In this document: piece by piece, positions 7,373 through 14,511 of the stretch
Position numbering within the stretch: position 1 is the stretch's first letter
How the letters are laid out: every line of letters starts with the position of its first letter
Source of the DNA: CAZUZD01 sp964624465
Lineage (GTDB): Bacteria > Planctomycetota > Planctomycetia > Isosphaerales > Isosphaeraceae
Direction: 5' to 3'
Assembly: GCA_964624465.1 (NCBI GenBank)
Contig: CAZUZD010000129.1
Coordinates: forward strand, 1-15,707
DNA length: 15,707 bases
Made by a program: the position numbers and the translations under genes
Notes under the pieces: model-generated
What the model saw: only the letters and a program-made list of their open reading frames with translations
What the model was told of the DNA's origin: nothing
Database searches by the model: none

Positions 7373-7431
7373 GAGGGCCTCCTCCGAGAAATCGGCGTGA
7401 TCCAGAGTTCTCGATATCGCCGTCAACAGCC

Positions 7432-7459
7432 AGATTAACCGCACCCGCATCCCGGTCAA
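7432..7459 (-). promoter_or_regulatory. Putative promoter of the beta-helix gene
   Basis: On the minus strand, TTGACC (7459-7454, 5 of 6) is followed after 16 nt by TAATCT (7437-7432, 3 of 6), about 60 nt upstream of the ATG. A second TTGACG lies at 7426-7421 with only TGGATC at a 16-nt distance. The hexamer choice is uncertain. The interval 7373-7596 between the two divergent genes holds nothing else I can support. Confidence 0.3.
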
Positions 7460-7596
7460 GCGTGTCGTGGCGGCTGACCGCAGAGCGCCCGAGCTTGGCA
7501 GCACCCGCGGGTCGGGCGGGATCGGAGGCGGGGGCGGACGAGTCGGAAGGGCGCCCCTCTGGCCCCTGGACGTGGTCTGCCGGTAAGACTAGGGGC

Positions 7597-8547
7597 ATGA
7601 ACCGACCGACGGCACCCGATGAGCGGATGACCCCGAGCCCCGAACCCCGTCCCCCCGGCCGCTCGGCGGGGGCGGCGGCCAGCCGGGGCATGCGGGCGGC
7701 GCTGGTGGGGCTGCTGGTCAACGCGGTGCTGGTGGTGGTCAAGCTCCTGGCCGGCATCATCGGGCACTCGTACGCGCTGGTGGCCGACGCCATCGAGTCG
7801 TCGATGGACCTGTTCGGCTCGATGGTCGTCTGGACCGGGCTGCGGATCACGACCCGGCCGGCCGACGAGGATTATCCCTACGGCTACGGCAAGGCCGAGG
7901 CGGTGGCGGCGGCCGTGGTGGCGATGATGCTCCTGGCCGCGGCGCTGGCGATCGCGGCGGCGGCGGTGGGGGAGATCCTCACCCCGCACCACGCGCCGGC
8001 GCCCTGGACGCTGGCGGTGCTGGCGGGGGTCGTGATCGTCAAGGAGATCCTCTCGCGGCGGGTGCTCGACGTGGGCCGCGAGACGGGCAGCACGGCCGTC
8101 GAGGCCGACGCCTGGCACCACCGCAGCGACGCGATCACGTCGGCGGCCGCCTTCGTCGGCATCGCCATCGCGCTCTGGGGCGGGCCCGGCTGGGAGGCCG
8201 CCGACGACTGGGGCGCGCTGGTCGCCGCCGCGATCATCGCCTTCAACGGCGTGCGGCTCATGGGCATGGCGCTGCGGGACCTGATGGACCGCGTGCCCGA
8301 CGGCGCCATCCTCGACCGGATCGCCGCGGCCGCCGTGGCCGTCGAGGGCGTGCGCCAGATCGAGAAGCTGCGGGTCCGCAAGCTCGGCACCGAGTACTTC
8401 GCCGACCTGCACGTCCAGGCCGACCCCCTGCTGCCGCTGCGCGACGCGCACATCCTCAGCGGCAAGGTCAAGGGTGCCATCCGCACCACCGTGCCCGTCG
8501 TCGCCGGCGTCCTGATCCACATGGAGCCGTTCGAGCCCGACGCCTGA
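7597..8547 (+). CDS. Cation diffusion facilitator (CDF) family transporter
   Basis: This 316-aa inner-membrane divalent-cation/proton antiporter exports metals such as Zn, Fe or Mn. After a Pro-rich cytosolic N-terminus (1-30) come about six hydrophobic segments, near 34-54, 57-84, 102-128, 138-154, 181-197 and 206-226, then a cytosolic ferredoxin-like dimerisation domain (about 233-312). The transport-site motifs are ADAIESSMD in TM2, with Glu67-xxx-Asp71 where DxxxD or HxxxD is more usual, and WHHRSD in TM5, with His174 and Asp178. The loop usually written HPxGHGKxE reads YPYGYGKAE (93-101), so both histidines are tyrosines. ATG 7597 lacks a clear SD; ATG 7627 is an alternative, and the in-frame extension back to 7462 is unlikely. 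It is followed by the sulfatase on the same strand, with no obvious functional link. Confidence 0.92.
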   Translation: MNRPTAPDERMTPSPEPRPPGRSAGAAASRGMRAALVGLLVNAVLVVVKLLAGIIGHSYALVADAIESSMDLFGSMVVWTGLRITTRPADEDYPYGYGKAEAVAAAVVAMMLLAAALAIAAAAVGEILTPHHAPAPWTLAVLAGVVIVKEILSRRVLDVGRETGSTAVEADAWHHRSDAITSAAAFVGIAIALWGGPGWEAADDWGALVAAAIIAFNGVRLMGMALRDLMDRVPDGAILDRIAAAAVAVEGVRQIEKLRVRKLGTEYFADLHVQADPLLPLRDAHILSGKVKGAIRTTVPVVAGVLIHMEPFEPDA

Positions 8548-8587
8548 GGGTGCCCCCGGCCCCCCCCTTGCCCGGCGGGCCCGGGTG

Positions 8588-8616
8588 CCCGATCCTGGGC
8601 CCCTCTGGATCCCGGG
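8588..8616 (+). terminator. Possible weak hairpin after the CDF gene
   Basis: CCCGATCC (8588-8595) can pair with GGATC-CC-GGG (8607-8616) across an 11-nt loop with a 2-nt bulge. It lies 41 nt after the CDF stop and about 60 nt before the sulfatase start, and has no T run. It may separate the two genes, but the evidence is only the inverted repeat. Confidence 0.25.
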
Positions 8617-8675
8617 ACCACCGGCCGTCGACGGGCGACGAACCGGGCCGGGATCGCGGTGCGGGGGGACCGGCG

Positions 8676-10517
8676 ATGGGGATGCTGCGCGTGCGAACCT
8701 GGGGCGGAACGCTGGCGGTGGCCGTGGCCGCCTGGCTGGGCGGCGAGGCGGCCGGCCTGGCCGGCACGCCGAACCTGATCCTGATCGTGGCCGACGACCT
8801 GGGCGCCCACGACCTGGGCTGCGACGGCTCGACCTTCCACCGCACCCCGAACCTCGACGCCATGGCCAGGCGCGGGCTGCGGTTCTCCCAGGCGTATGCC
8901 GCCGCGCCCGTCTGCTCGCCAACCCGGGTCGCGCTCCTGACCGGCCAGACGCCGGCGCGGTCGGGGCTCACCGAGTGGCTGCCCGGCCGGCCGGACTCCC
9001 CCGACCACCCGCTGCTGCGGCCCGAGCTGCCGCTGCAGCTGCCGCTGGAAGCGACGACCCTGGCCGAGGTGCTGAAGGCGAAGGGGTACGCCACCTGGCA
9101 CGTCGGCAAGTGGCACCTCGGCGGCGCCGGCTTCGGGCCCGAGGCGCAGGGCTTCGACGTGAACATCGCCGGCGACGAGACCGGCACGCCGCGGAGCTAC
9201 TTCGCCCCGTTCCGCGACGCCCGGGGCCACGCCATGCCGGGCCTGGAGCAGGCCCCCGACGGCCAGTCGCTCACCACCCGGCTCGGCGACGAGGCCGTGA
9301 AGCGGATCGAGGGGTCGGGCGACCGGCCCTTCTTCCTGTATCTGCCACACTACGCCGTCCATACGCCCCTGAAGGCGAAGGCGGAGCGGATCGCAACGTA
9401 TAACCCGGCCGGCCGGCCCGCCGGCCAGCAGCGCAACCCAGTCTACGCGGCCATGCTCGAGGACCTGGACGACGCCGTGGGTCGGGTGATCCGGGCCGTC
9501 GAGGCCCGCGGCCTGGCCGATTCGACCTGGATCGTCTTCACCTCCGACAACGGCGGCCTGGCCACCATCGAGGGGGGCCTGGGCGCGCCGGCGACGATCA
9601 ACGCCCCCTGCCGCGAGGGCAAGGGCTGGCTCTACGAGGGCGGCCTGCGGGTGCCGCTGCTGATCCAGGGACCCGGCGTGCAGGCGCCCGGCACCACGAT
9701 CGACACCCCCGTCACCAGCGCCGACCTGCCCGCCACCCTCGCCAGCCTGGCCGGCGCCGGCCGCGACCTGCCGGCGCTCGACGGCGTGGACCTGATGCCG
9801 CTGATCACCGGCTCCGGCCCGATCGGCCGCACCGCGCTCTTCTGGCACTTCCCGCACTACGCCAACCAGGGCAGCCGCCCGGGCGGGGCGATCCGCCAGG
9901 GCGACTTCAAGCTTGTCGAGCTCTACGAGAACGGCCGCCGCGAGCTCTACGACGTCGCCCACGACCCCGGCGAGGCCCGCAACCTGGCGCTCGACCAGCC
10001 CGAGCGCGTCGAGCGGCTCGCCCGCCGCCTGGCGCTCTGGCGCGACACGGTCGGCGCCCGCATGCCGACGCCCAACCCCGACTTCGTGCCGAACCCCCAG
10101 GCCGCCGACGGCACGATCACGCTGCCGGCCCGCACGGCGGTGGTCGAGGGCGTGCAGCTCCGCTTCGAGCCCCTGCCCCACAAGAACACGCTCGGCTTCT
10201 GGGTCCGCGAGCAGGACACCGCCGCCTGGACCTTCAGCGTCACGACGCCCGGCACGTTCGAGCTGACCGGCCTGATCGGCTGCGGCACCGGCCAGGGGGG
10301 CAGCCAGGTCGCGTTCGTCGTCGACGATCAGGAACCGCTGCTCCTGACCGTCCCCGACACCGGCGGCTTCCAGGCCTTCCGCCCGATCGTCCTGGGCCGC
10401 GTCACGCTCGCGACCGCCGGCCGGCACCGGCTCCAGGTCCGGCCCGTCCGCAAGGCGAAGGACGCGATCATGGACATCCGCCAGGCCACCCTCACGCCGG
10501 TCGCCCGACCCGACTGA
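8676..10517 (+). CDS. Secreted type I (formylglycine-dependent) sulfatase
   Basis: The 613-aa product begins with a signal peptide (MGMLRVRTWGG, a hydrophobic stretch to about residue 30) and is probably periplasmic or exported. The sulfatase domain starts at NLILIVADDLG, with metal ligands Asp40 and Asp41. It contains the formylglycine motif CSPTR with Cys80 in PVCSPTRVALLTG, KWHLGG (145-150) and TSDNGG (289-294) with Asp291 and Asn292. The enzyme should hydrolyse sulfate esters, typically on polysaccharides, after Cys80 is oxidised by a formylglycine-generating enzyme not encoded here. Residues about 476-610 form an extra beta-rich domain (NTLGFWVRE, WTFSVTTPGTFELTGLIGCG, HRLQVRP) resembling a carbohydrate-binding-like beta-sandwich. 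ATG 8676 has GGGGGGA upstream; ATG 8682 is possible. A longer frame to 8550 would bury the signal peptide. Confidence 0.93.
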   Translation: MGMLRVRTWGGTLAVAVAAWLGGEAAGLAGTPNLILIVADDLGAHDLGCDGSTFHRTPNLDAMARRGLRFSQAYAAAPVCSPTRVALLTGQTPARSGLTEWLPGRPDSPDHPLLRPELPLQLPLEATTLAEVLKAKGYATWHVGKWHLGGAGFGPEAQGFDVNIAGDETGTPRSYFAPFRDARGHAMPGLEQAPDGQSLTTRLGDEAVKRIEGSGDRPFFLYLPHYAVHTPLKAKAERIATYNPAGRPAGQQRNPVYAAMLEDLDDAVGRVIRAVEARGLADSTWIVFTSDNGGLATIEGGLGAPATINAPCREGKGWLYEGGLRVPLLIQGPGVQAPGTTIDTPVTSADLPATLASLAGAGRDLPALDGVDLMPLITGSGPIGRTALFWHFPHYANQGSRPGGAIRQGDFKLVELYENGRRELYDVAHDPGEARNLALDQPERVERLARRLALWRDTVGARMPTPNPDFVPNPQAADGTITLPARTAVVEGVQLRFEPLPHKNTLGFWVREQDTAAWTFSVTTPGTFELTGLIGCGTGQGGSQVAFVVDDQEPLLLTVPDTGGFQAFRPIVLGRVTLATAGRHRLQVRPVRKAKDAIMDIRQATLTPVARPD

Positions 10518-10553
10518 TCGCCGCGAGCCCGGCGCTGGCCGCCCCGCAAAAAA

Positions 10554-10597
10554 CCCGAGGCCACGGCCGACTCGCGCGAGTGGGCCGTGGCCTCGGG
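10554..10597 (-). terminator. Strong intrinsic terminator (15-bp stem, T run on the minus strand)
   Basis: CCCGAGGCCACGGCC (10554-10568) pairs perfectly with GGCCGTGGCCTCGGG (10583-10597). The 14-nt loop holds a further ACTC/GAGT stem (10570-10573 with 10578-10581). In minus-strand orientation the stem is followed directly by six T (A run at 10548-10553), a canonical Rho-independent terminator for the gene ending at 10644. It also lies 36 nt after the sulfatase stop and may act in both directions, although the plus side has no T run. Confidence 0.88.
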
Positions 10598-10643
10598 GCG
10601 ATTGCGTCGTGGGTTCCCCCGGCGGCGGGCCCGGGGGCGGCGG

Positions 10644-11077
10644 TCAGGGGGTCTTCGGGGTGACGTCGACGATCTGGCCGATGTCGGTGACGCGCAGGCG
10701 CGTCTGCTTCACGGCGGCGTCGTGGTAGAGCTGGCCCGTGACCCGGATCCGTCGGTCCTTGTAGTGCGCGGCCGGGTCGGCGATGCCGGCCTGACGGAAG
10801 CTGGCCAGGTCGTCGTAGCCGATCACGACGGCGAGGTTCTTCGGGTCCTTGTAGTCGGCCTCCGAGTCGAGCAGGTGCATGCGGGCCTTCGCCTCGTCGA
10901 CGCTCGACCGGACCGTCAGCTCGACGGTCCGCCGCTCGCCCACATGCGCGCCTCGGCCGCCGGCAGCACGGGCGCCGTCGCCGGCTCGTCGGCCCGACCG
11001 CTCGCCCCCAGCCCGAGCCCCAGGCCCGTCAGGACCAGGACGCCGCTCACCCATCGCCGGGCCACTCGATGCACCAT
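10644..11077 (-). pseudogene. Frameshifted paralog of the 145-aa exported protein
   Basis: The start is ATG 11077 (GAGGTGG upstream). The first frame gives a signal-peptide-like N-terminus (MVHRVARRWVSGVLVLTG, then LGLGLGASGRADEP) up to AAEAR, and then runs into a stop as MWASGGPSS. The remainder, HVGERRTVELTVRSS to VDVTPKTP ending at 10644, lies in another frame. The neighbour at 11183-11620 aligns across the join: it reads CACATGCGC-CCGC-GCCTCGGCC where this copy reads CACATGCGC-GCCTCGGCC (plus strand, join at 10949/10950), a 4-bp deletion inside a GC repeat. Restoring it gives 145 codons, exactly the neighbour's length. From HVGER to RVTG, 44 of 71 residues are identical by my count. Both parts still look conserved, so the lesion is recent, or it is a sequencing or assembly error. 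A strong terminator follows. Confidence 0.72.
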
Positions 11078-11182
11078 CACAGCCACCTCACGATCCCCAT
11101 CGATCGACCGGTTCCCGTCCGCATACCCATCATCGCACACGCGCCCGGGCCGTCCCAGGGCCCGCGGGCACGGCCGGTCGGG

Positions 11183-11620
11183 TCAGGGGGCCGGCGTGGT
11201 GTCGACGACCCGGATCTGCGCGGGGTCGGTGACGTGAATCCGCACCTGCTCGTCCTCGCGCACCGGCGTGCCGGTCACCCGGATGGTCCGGTCGCGGTAG
11301 AACTCCGACGGGTCGGCGACCCCGGCCTCGGCGAAGGCGGCGGCATGGTCGTGGGCGATCAGCACCGCGACGTTCTTCGGGTCGCGGTAATCCGCCTCGG
11401 CGTCCAGGAAGTACGTCCGCCGCTTCTCGGAGTTCTTGCTCGCCCGCACCGTCAGCTCCACGGTGACCCGCTCCCCCACATGCGCCCGCGCCTCGGCCGA
11501 GGGCACCACCTGGACCGCCGCCGGCGGATCGTCGGCGCCCCGCAAGGGCCCCACCCCGGTCCCCAGGCCCGCGGCCGCCACCGCGACCGCCAGCCAGCCT
11601 CGTCCCCGCGACTTGCCCAT
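11183..11620 (-). CDS. Small exported protein, 145 aa, OB-like beta domain
   Basis: The ATG at 11620 has GGGGAGGGG just upstream. Residues 1-28 (MGKSRGRGWLAVAVAAAGLG and on, to LRGAD) look like a signal peptide, so the protein is probably periplasmic or secreted. The mature part, about residues 42-140, alternates beta strands: AHVGERVTVELTV, TYFLDAEADY, DPKNVAVLIAHD, a short helix AAAFAEAGVADP, FYRDRTIRVTG, QVRIHVTDPAQI. The order strand, strand, strand, helix, then IRVTG and DPxQI strands suggests an OB-fold-like barrel. I infer this from the pattern and cannot name a family or ligand. It lies 105 nt upstream of its frameshifted paralog and is probably co-transcribed with it, a recent tandem duplication. 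The function is unknown. Confidence 0.8.
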   Translation of the reverse strand: MGKSRGRGWLAVAVAAAGLGTGVGPLRGADDPPAAVQVVPSAEARAHVGERVTVELTVRASKNSEKRRTYFLDAEADYRDPKNVAVLIAHDHAAAFAEAGVADPSEFYRDRTIRVTGTPVREDEQVRIHVTDPAQIRVVDTTPAP

Positions 11621-11736
11621 CGTCCCCTCCCCGTCCAACACCACCCGCCCAGGCCCGGACCGTCCGATTCTGGCCCCGGCCCCGCCGCCCCGCAACCCCC
11701 GCCACCCGAGCGGCTCGAATCGACCGCAGTCCACCC

Positions 11737-11765
11737 TTGTGCAGCTTTGATCGCCTTGGTTAACT
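11737..11765 (+). promoter_or_regulatory. Weak candidate promoter of the PEP-CTERM gene
   Basis: TTGTGC (11737-11742, 3 of 6) and TTAACT (11760-11765, 3 of 6) are 17 nt apart, in the only AT-rich patch between the divergent genes at 11620 and 11858. It would give a leader of about 85 nt. The hexamers are poor, so this is tentative. Confidence 0.25.
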
Positions 11766-11857
11766 TGAAGGGTCGTGGGTCGCACGGGCTGCGTGGCCGC
11801 CGGGTTCCGGGGGCAGGCGGCCACGGGGACCGCACGGGTCAGGGACGGTGTGCCGTG

Positions 11858-12460
11858 ATGAAGCGCCATGCGCCGCGATTTGTCGCCGGGCTGATTCTGC
11901 TGCTGGGGTCGGGCGTGCCGGCGCGGGCTGACCTGATCCGGTACACGTGGCTGGTCACGATGTCGGGTGCGCTCGACGGCACCGACTTCCGGGACGCCAC
12001 GGTGACGATCAGCAGCACGGCGGACACCGAAGCGATCGTCGCCGACGGCGCGGCGGGGGCGTATGCGGCCGACCTGGGCGAGGTGACGGTGCAGATCGCG
12101 ACCCTGGGCGTGAAGGCCCGGTTCATCGGCCCGACCCACCTGCAGCTCCAGAGCGTGCGGGGGTCCGGGGTCTCGCTGCGGGATGCGGCGACCGAGACGG
12201 TGGTGGCGGCGGTGCCCGATGCCCGCAACCGCTTCAACCTGGCCGGGAACCACGTCCGGACGGGATCGGCCGTGTCCGACGCCGTCGAGGGCCTGCGCAC
12301 CGACCGTGGCAGCCTGAGCTTCCGCGACGCCCGGGGCTCGGTCCGGTTCACGGCCGTCCGGGTCGCCCCCGTGCCCGAGCCGACCACGCTGATCGCCGCC
12401 GGCCTGGGTGGCGCCCTGCTGGCGCTGCTGGCCAGCTACCGATACCGCTCGCCGGCCTGA
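11858..12460 (+). CDS. PEP-CTERM sorting-domain protein
   Basis: This 200-aa exported protein has a signal peptide (MKRHAPRFVAGLILLLGSG, cleavage probably after ARA at 22-24) and a C-terminal PEP-CTERM signal. The signal consists of VPEPTT (172-177), a hydrophobic helix LIAAGLGGALLALLA, and a basic end (YRYR). Such tails are recognised by exosortase for processing at the cell surface; no exosortase is present in this window. The middle part (25-170) is beta-rich with no recognised domain. It includes a GALDGTDFRDATVTISSTAD stretch (37-56) that resembles the opening of other PEP-CTERM proteins carrying a WLVTMSG-like start. ATG 11858 has AGGGACGG 9 nt upstream. The frame is open far upstream without a plausible start, so the long version is not used. 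The specific function is unknown. Confidence 0.88.
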   Translation: MKRHAPRFVAGLILLLGSGVPARADLIRYTWLVTMSGALDGTDFRDATVTISSTADTEAIVADGAAGAYAADLGEVTVQIATLGVKARFIGPTHLQLQSVRGSGVSLRDAATETVVAAVPDARNRFNLAGNHVRTGSAVSDAVEGLRTDRGSLSFRDARGSVRFTAVRVAPVPEPTTLIAAGLGGALLALLASYRYRSPA

Positions 12461-12790
12461 GCCGGCTCCCGACGCCCCCGGGACCAGGAGCCGAGCCCGA
12501 CGCCTGCGCGTGGGCACCGGTCCGCCCGGAGCCCGGGCGACACGGGTGCACGTCGCCTCACGTCGGCATATCGGCAAATTTTCGGCTCGCTCCGCCGCGA
12601 CAACGCGGCTAGGATGAGCCTCGACCCGGGCAGCGCCGGGCGGCTGTGGCGACCGATGGGGGTCGGACAGCGTAGGGGGAGACCGTCGCGCCGCCGTTCG
12701 GGGGTCGCGCGGGGGTGAGGGTGGCCGAGGGCCCGTCCGCGACGGACGGTGGCCGCCGTTCGGGTCCGCACATCACGAAGGAGTGAGCCG
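12461..12790. other. 330-nt gene-free interval with a candidate leader
   Basis: No coding region is supported here. An AT-richer patch at 12569-12584 precedes TAGGAT (12610-12615), which resembles a -10 box, but I see no good -35 at 16-18 nt. If used, it would start a leader of about 170 nt for the 77-aa gene. Inside that leader is the 13-nt direct repeat GCCGCCGTTCGGG (12690-12702 and 12752-12764). Between the two copies lies the perfect 7-bp hairpin CCGTCCG-CGA-CGGACGG (12733-12749), about 30 nt before the SD. The short frame starting at 12614 has no SD and is not called. Confidence 0.4.
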
Positions 12791-13024
12791 ATGAGCGCCG
12801 GCGAACTGGAGCTGTACAGCACCCGGGCCCTGATCGACGAGCTGGTCCGACGGGCCACCTTCCAGGGCGTGATCGTGCACAGCCCGGAGGGCGGCCGCGC
12901 CCCGGAGTGGGACGGCGACCGGGTCTTCTCGGTCCAATACAACGCGAACCTCAGCGACGAGGCGGCCGGCCGCCTGCTCGACCGCATCGGACAGCATCTG
13001 ATCGACCTCGGCCTGGGCGCCTGA
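12791..13024 (+). CDS. Small conserved-looking cytosolic protein, 77 aa
   Basis: ATG 12791 has a textbook AAGGAG (12778-12783) 7 nt upstream, which decides the start over an in-frame codon at 12749. The 77-aa product has no signal peptide or membrane segment. Helix-like STRALIDELVRRATF (10-24) is followed by a strand GVIVHS, an acidic/Gly loop, a strand VFSVQYN, and a C-terminal amphipathic helix (DEAAGRLLDRIGQHLIDLG), giving a small alpha/beta fold. I do not recognise the family. It is followed at once by an inverted repeat that probably ends its transcript, and by the convergent stress-protein gene. The strong SD, sensible secondary structure and long structured leader support a real gene of unknown function. 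Confidence 0.75.
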   Translation: MSAGELELYSTRALIDELVRRATFQGVIVHSPEGGRAPEWDGDRVFSVQYNANLSDEAAGRLLDRIGQHLIDLGLGA

Positions 13025-13027
13025 GCC

Positions 13028-13079
13028 GACCCCCGACCGCCGACGCGGCCCCGCGGGGGGCCTGCCAGCGTCGGGGGTC
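13028..13079. terminator. Nested hairpin between convergent genes
   Basis: GACCCCCGAC (13028-13037) pairs perfectly with GTCGGGGGTC (13070-13079). Within the loop GGCCCC (13047-13052) pairs with GGGGCC (13057-13062). It begins 4 nt after the stop of the 77-aa gene and ends 28 nt past the stop of the opposing gene at 13107. There is no strong T run; probably a bidirectional transcript end. Confidence 0.55.
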
Positions 13080-13106
13080 TGGTTGGTGGCGGCGCGGATC
13101 TCACGC

Positions 13107-14138
13107 TCAGGGCTTGCTGCCGCCGGTGGACGACGAGCCGCCCCGGGTGCGGACGTCGACGTCGCCGGTTGACTCGACGCGAACATCCTCCTTGCGGACC
13201 TCGCCGGTGACGTGCTCGGTGTCGCGCACCACGCGCTTGCCGACGGAGACCTCCTCGGTGACGACGGCCTCCTTGCTCACGTGCACCTGCTCCTCGCGGA
13301 CCGGGATGCGCAGCTCCTCGCCCGCGCCCAGCGTGGTGCCGGCGGTCGTGCCGGCGGGGCGGCCGGCGACGGGAGTGCGCTCGATGACGACCTCCTCGCG
13401 CTGGACGGGGACCTCGAGGTGCCTGGTCTCGGTGTGCACCTCCTTGCGCACGCGGACCTCGCCGGTCTGCACCGGGGTGGTCTCGGCGTGGAGCCGCTCC
13501 TCGCGGACCTCGATCTTGCCGCCGGCGGTGCCCGCGCCGGTGGCCCGGGTCGTCGAGGCCTGGCCGCCGCTGCGGGCGGCCGTGGTGGCGGTGCCAGCAC
13601 TCATGCCGCTGGGGCGGGTGCTCACGTCGTAGGCGCCGTGGGAGCGGAGGATGGTGTGCGCCTCGGCGGCGCGGTCGTCGGCCTGGACCGTGACGATGGT
13701 GCGACCGGCCTCGAACTCCTCGTGGTAGTACGTGGCCTCCTCGTCGGGCACGCCCGCGCCGATCAGGGCGCCGGCCAGGCCGGCGACGCCGGCCCCCAGC
13801 GCGGCGTTCGAGAGCAGGATGCCGAGGGTGCCGCCAGCGATGGCCGGGCCGATGACCGGGATCACCCCGGCCAGCACGCCCAGGCCGGCCAGCGCCCCCA
13901 GCCCGAGGCCGGCCAGCACGCCGGTCATGGCCCCCTCGCTCGCGCTGTCAACGTGGTCCTCGGCCGTGGCCCCGGTGTCGGTGGTCAAGCCGGTGGTGGT
14001 GCCGCCGTCCGGCTGTCGCATGGCGACGCCGATCTGGTCGGCCCGGAATCCAGCCGCCTTCAGGTCCGCGACCGCCTGGTCGGCCTTCCGGTGATCCTCG
14101 AAGACGCCGACGATCGTCCGCCTCGTGGACATGGTCAT
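13107..14138 (-). CDS. YflT-like / YsnF (DUF2382) stress-response protein
   Basis: This 343-aa protein joins two known stress modules. Residues 1-40 (RRTIVGVFEDHRKADQAVAD, then LKAAGFRADQIGVAMR) resemble the general stress protein 17M/YflT N-terminus. Residues about 66-130 form a long Gly/Ala-rich hydrophobic hairpin (GVLAGLGLGALAGLGVLAG), possibly membrane-inserted. Residues 131-175 (YYHEEFEAGRTIVTVQAD) return to the YflT-like fold. After a Ser/Thr/Ala/Gly linker (176-206), residues 208-322 form a DUF2382 (YsnF/AvaK) region rich in charged strands, with recurrent motifs such as EVRVRKEVHTE, VPVQREEVVIERTPV, IPVREEQVHVSKE, VVTEEVSVGKRVV and VRKEDVRVE. A low-complexity tail follows. ATG 14138 has AGGAG 11 nt upstream; ATG 14132 is possible. 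The role in stress is by family only; the biochemical activity is unknown. Confidence 0.88.
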   Translation of the reverse strand: MTMSTRRTIVGVFEDHRKADQAVADLKAAGFRADQIGVAMRQPDGGTTTGLTTDTGATAEDHVDSASEGAMTGVLAGLGLGALAGLGVLAGVIPVIGPAIAGGTLGILLSNAALGAGVAGLAGALIGAGVPDEEATYYHEEFEAGRTIVTVQADDRAAEAHTILRSHGAYDVSTRPSGMSAGTATTAARSGGQASTTRATGAGTAGGKIEVREERLHAETTPVQTGEVRVRKEVHTETRHLEVPVQREEVVIERTPVAGRPAGTTAGTTLGAGEELRIPVREEQVHVSKEAVVTEEVSVGKRVVRDTEHVTGEVRKEDVRVESTGDVDVRTRGGSSSTGGSKP

Positions 14139-14303
14139 GGTGTGGCTGACTCCTGTTCCGTGGGATTCCTCCCCGCCCGCTCCGCGCAGGACGGTCGCAC
14201 CCATGAGCAAACGCAAACGCGATGCCGCCCCCGCCCACCCCGCGACCATCCGATCCGGTCAGATCCGGCCCAATCAGATTTCTGACACTTCTGGATTTTT
14301 CCG

Positions 14304-14331
14304 TTGACAGCGAGACCCGACGAATTAGGAT
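14304..14331 (+). promoter_or_regulatory. Near-consensus sigma70-type promoter of the FG-GAP-like gene
   Basis: A perfect TTGACA (14304-14309) is followed after 16 nt by TAGGAT (14326-14331, 4 of 6 including the key T1, A2, A5 and T6). It is the best promoter in the window and lies in a clear AT-rich stretch. It predicts a start near 14338 and a leader of about 185 nt. Confidence 0.7.
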
Positions 14332-14374
14332 GCCAGTGGATGTGGTTCACGACTGGATCGCACCCTCCGGGTTT

Positions 14375-14511
14375 CGAAGGCCCTCCGCCGCCTCGCTCGC
14401 CGCCGTGCGAGCGGGACGGCGCCAGGGCCTTCGGTGTTTCTCGGACCCGGGTCGCGGGCTGGCGTGGTCCGGCCGGCGAGCCGGGCCCTCATCAAGGGGG
14501 CGCACGCCCCC
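14375..14511 (+). promoter_or_regulatory. Structured 5' leader of the FG-GAP-like gene
   Basis: CGAAGGCCCT (14375-14384) pairs perfectly with AGGGCCTTCG (14424-14433). Inside it GCCG (14387-14390) can pair with CGGC (14417-14420), and CGCTCG (14394-14399) with CGAGCG (14408-14413), giving one long imperfect hairpin of 59 nt. A second hairpin, GGGGGC-GCAC-GCCCCC (14496-14511), directly abuts the SD GGAGGA (14512-14517). The first is followed by TGTTTCTC, so it may act as an attenuator; the second could tune ribosome access. Roles are inferred from position only. Confidence 0.45.

Noticed and set aside
7884..10427. 847-codon open frame antisense to the CDF and sulfatase genes
   Set aside because: It is the mirror of two genes with clear motifs; no SD or recognisable domain in this frame.
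10644..11077. Programmed ribosomal frameshift instead of a mutation in the paralog
   Set aside because: There is no slippery heptamer or downstream structure at the join, and the intact neighbour encodes the same protein in one frame. A 4-bp deletion in a GC repeat is simpler.
11069..12460. 463-codon version of the PEP-CTERM gene
   Set aside because: The extension is the antisense of the 145-aa exported genes, and it would place the signal peptide in the middle of the protein. ATG 11858 has an SD.
12563..12586. Three TCGGC units as a short repeat array
   Set aside because: Spacing is irregular (8 and 11 nt) and the unit is only five bases, common in GC-rich DNA.
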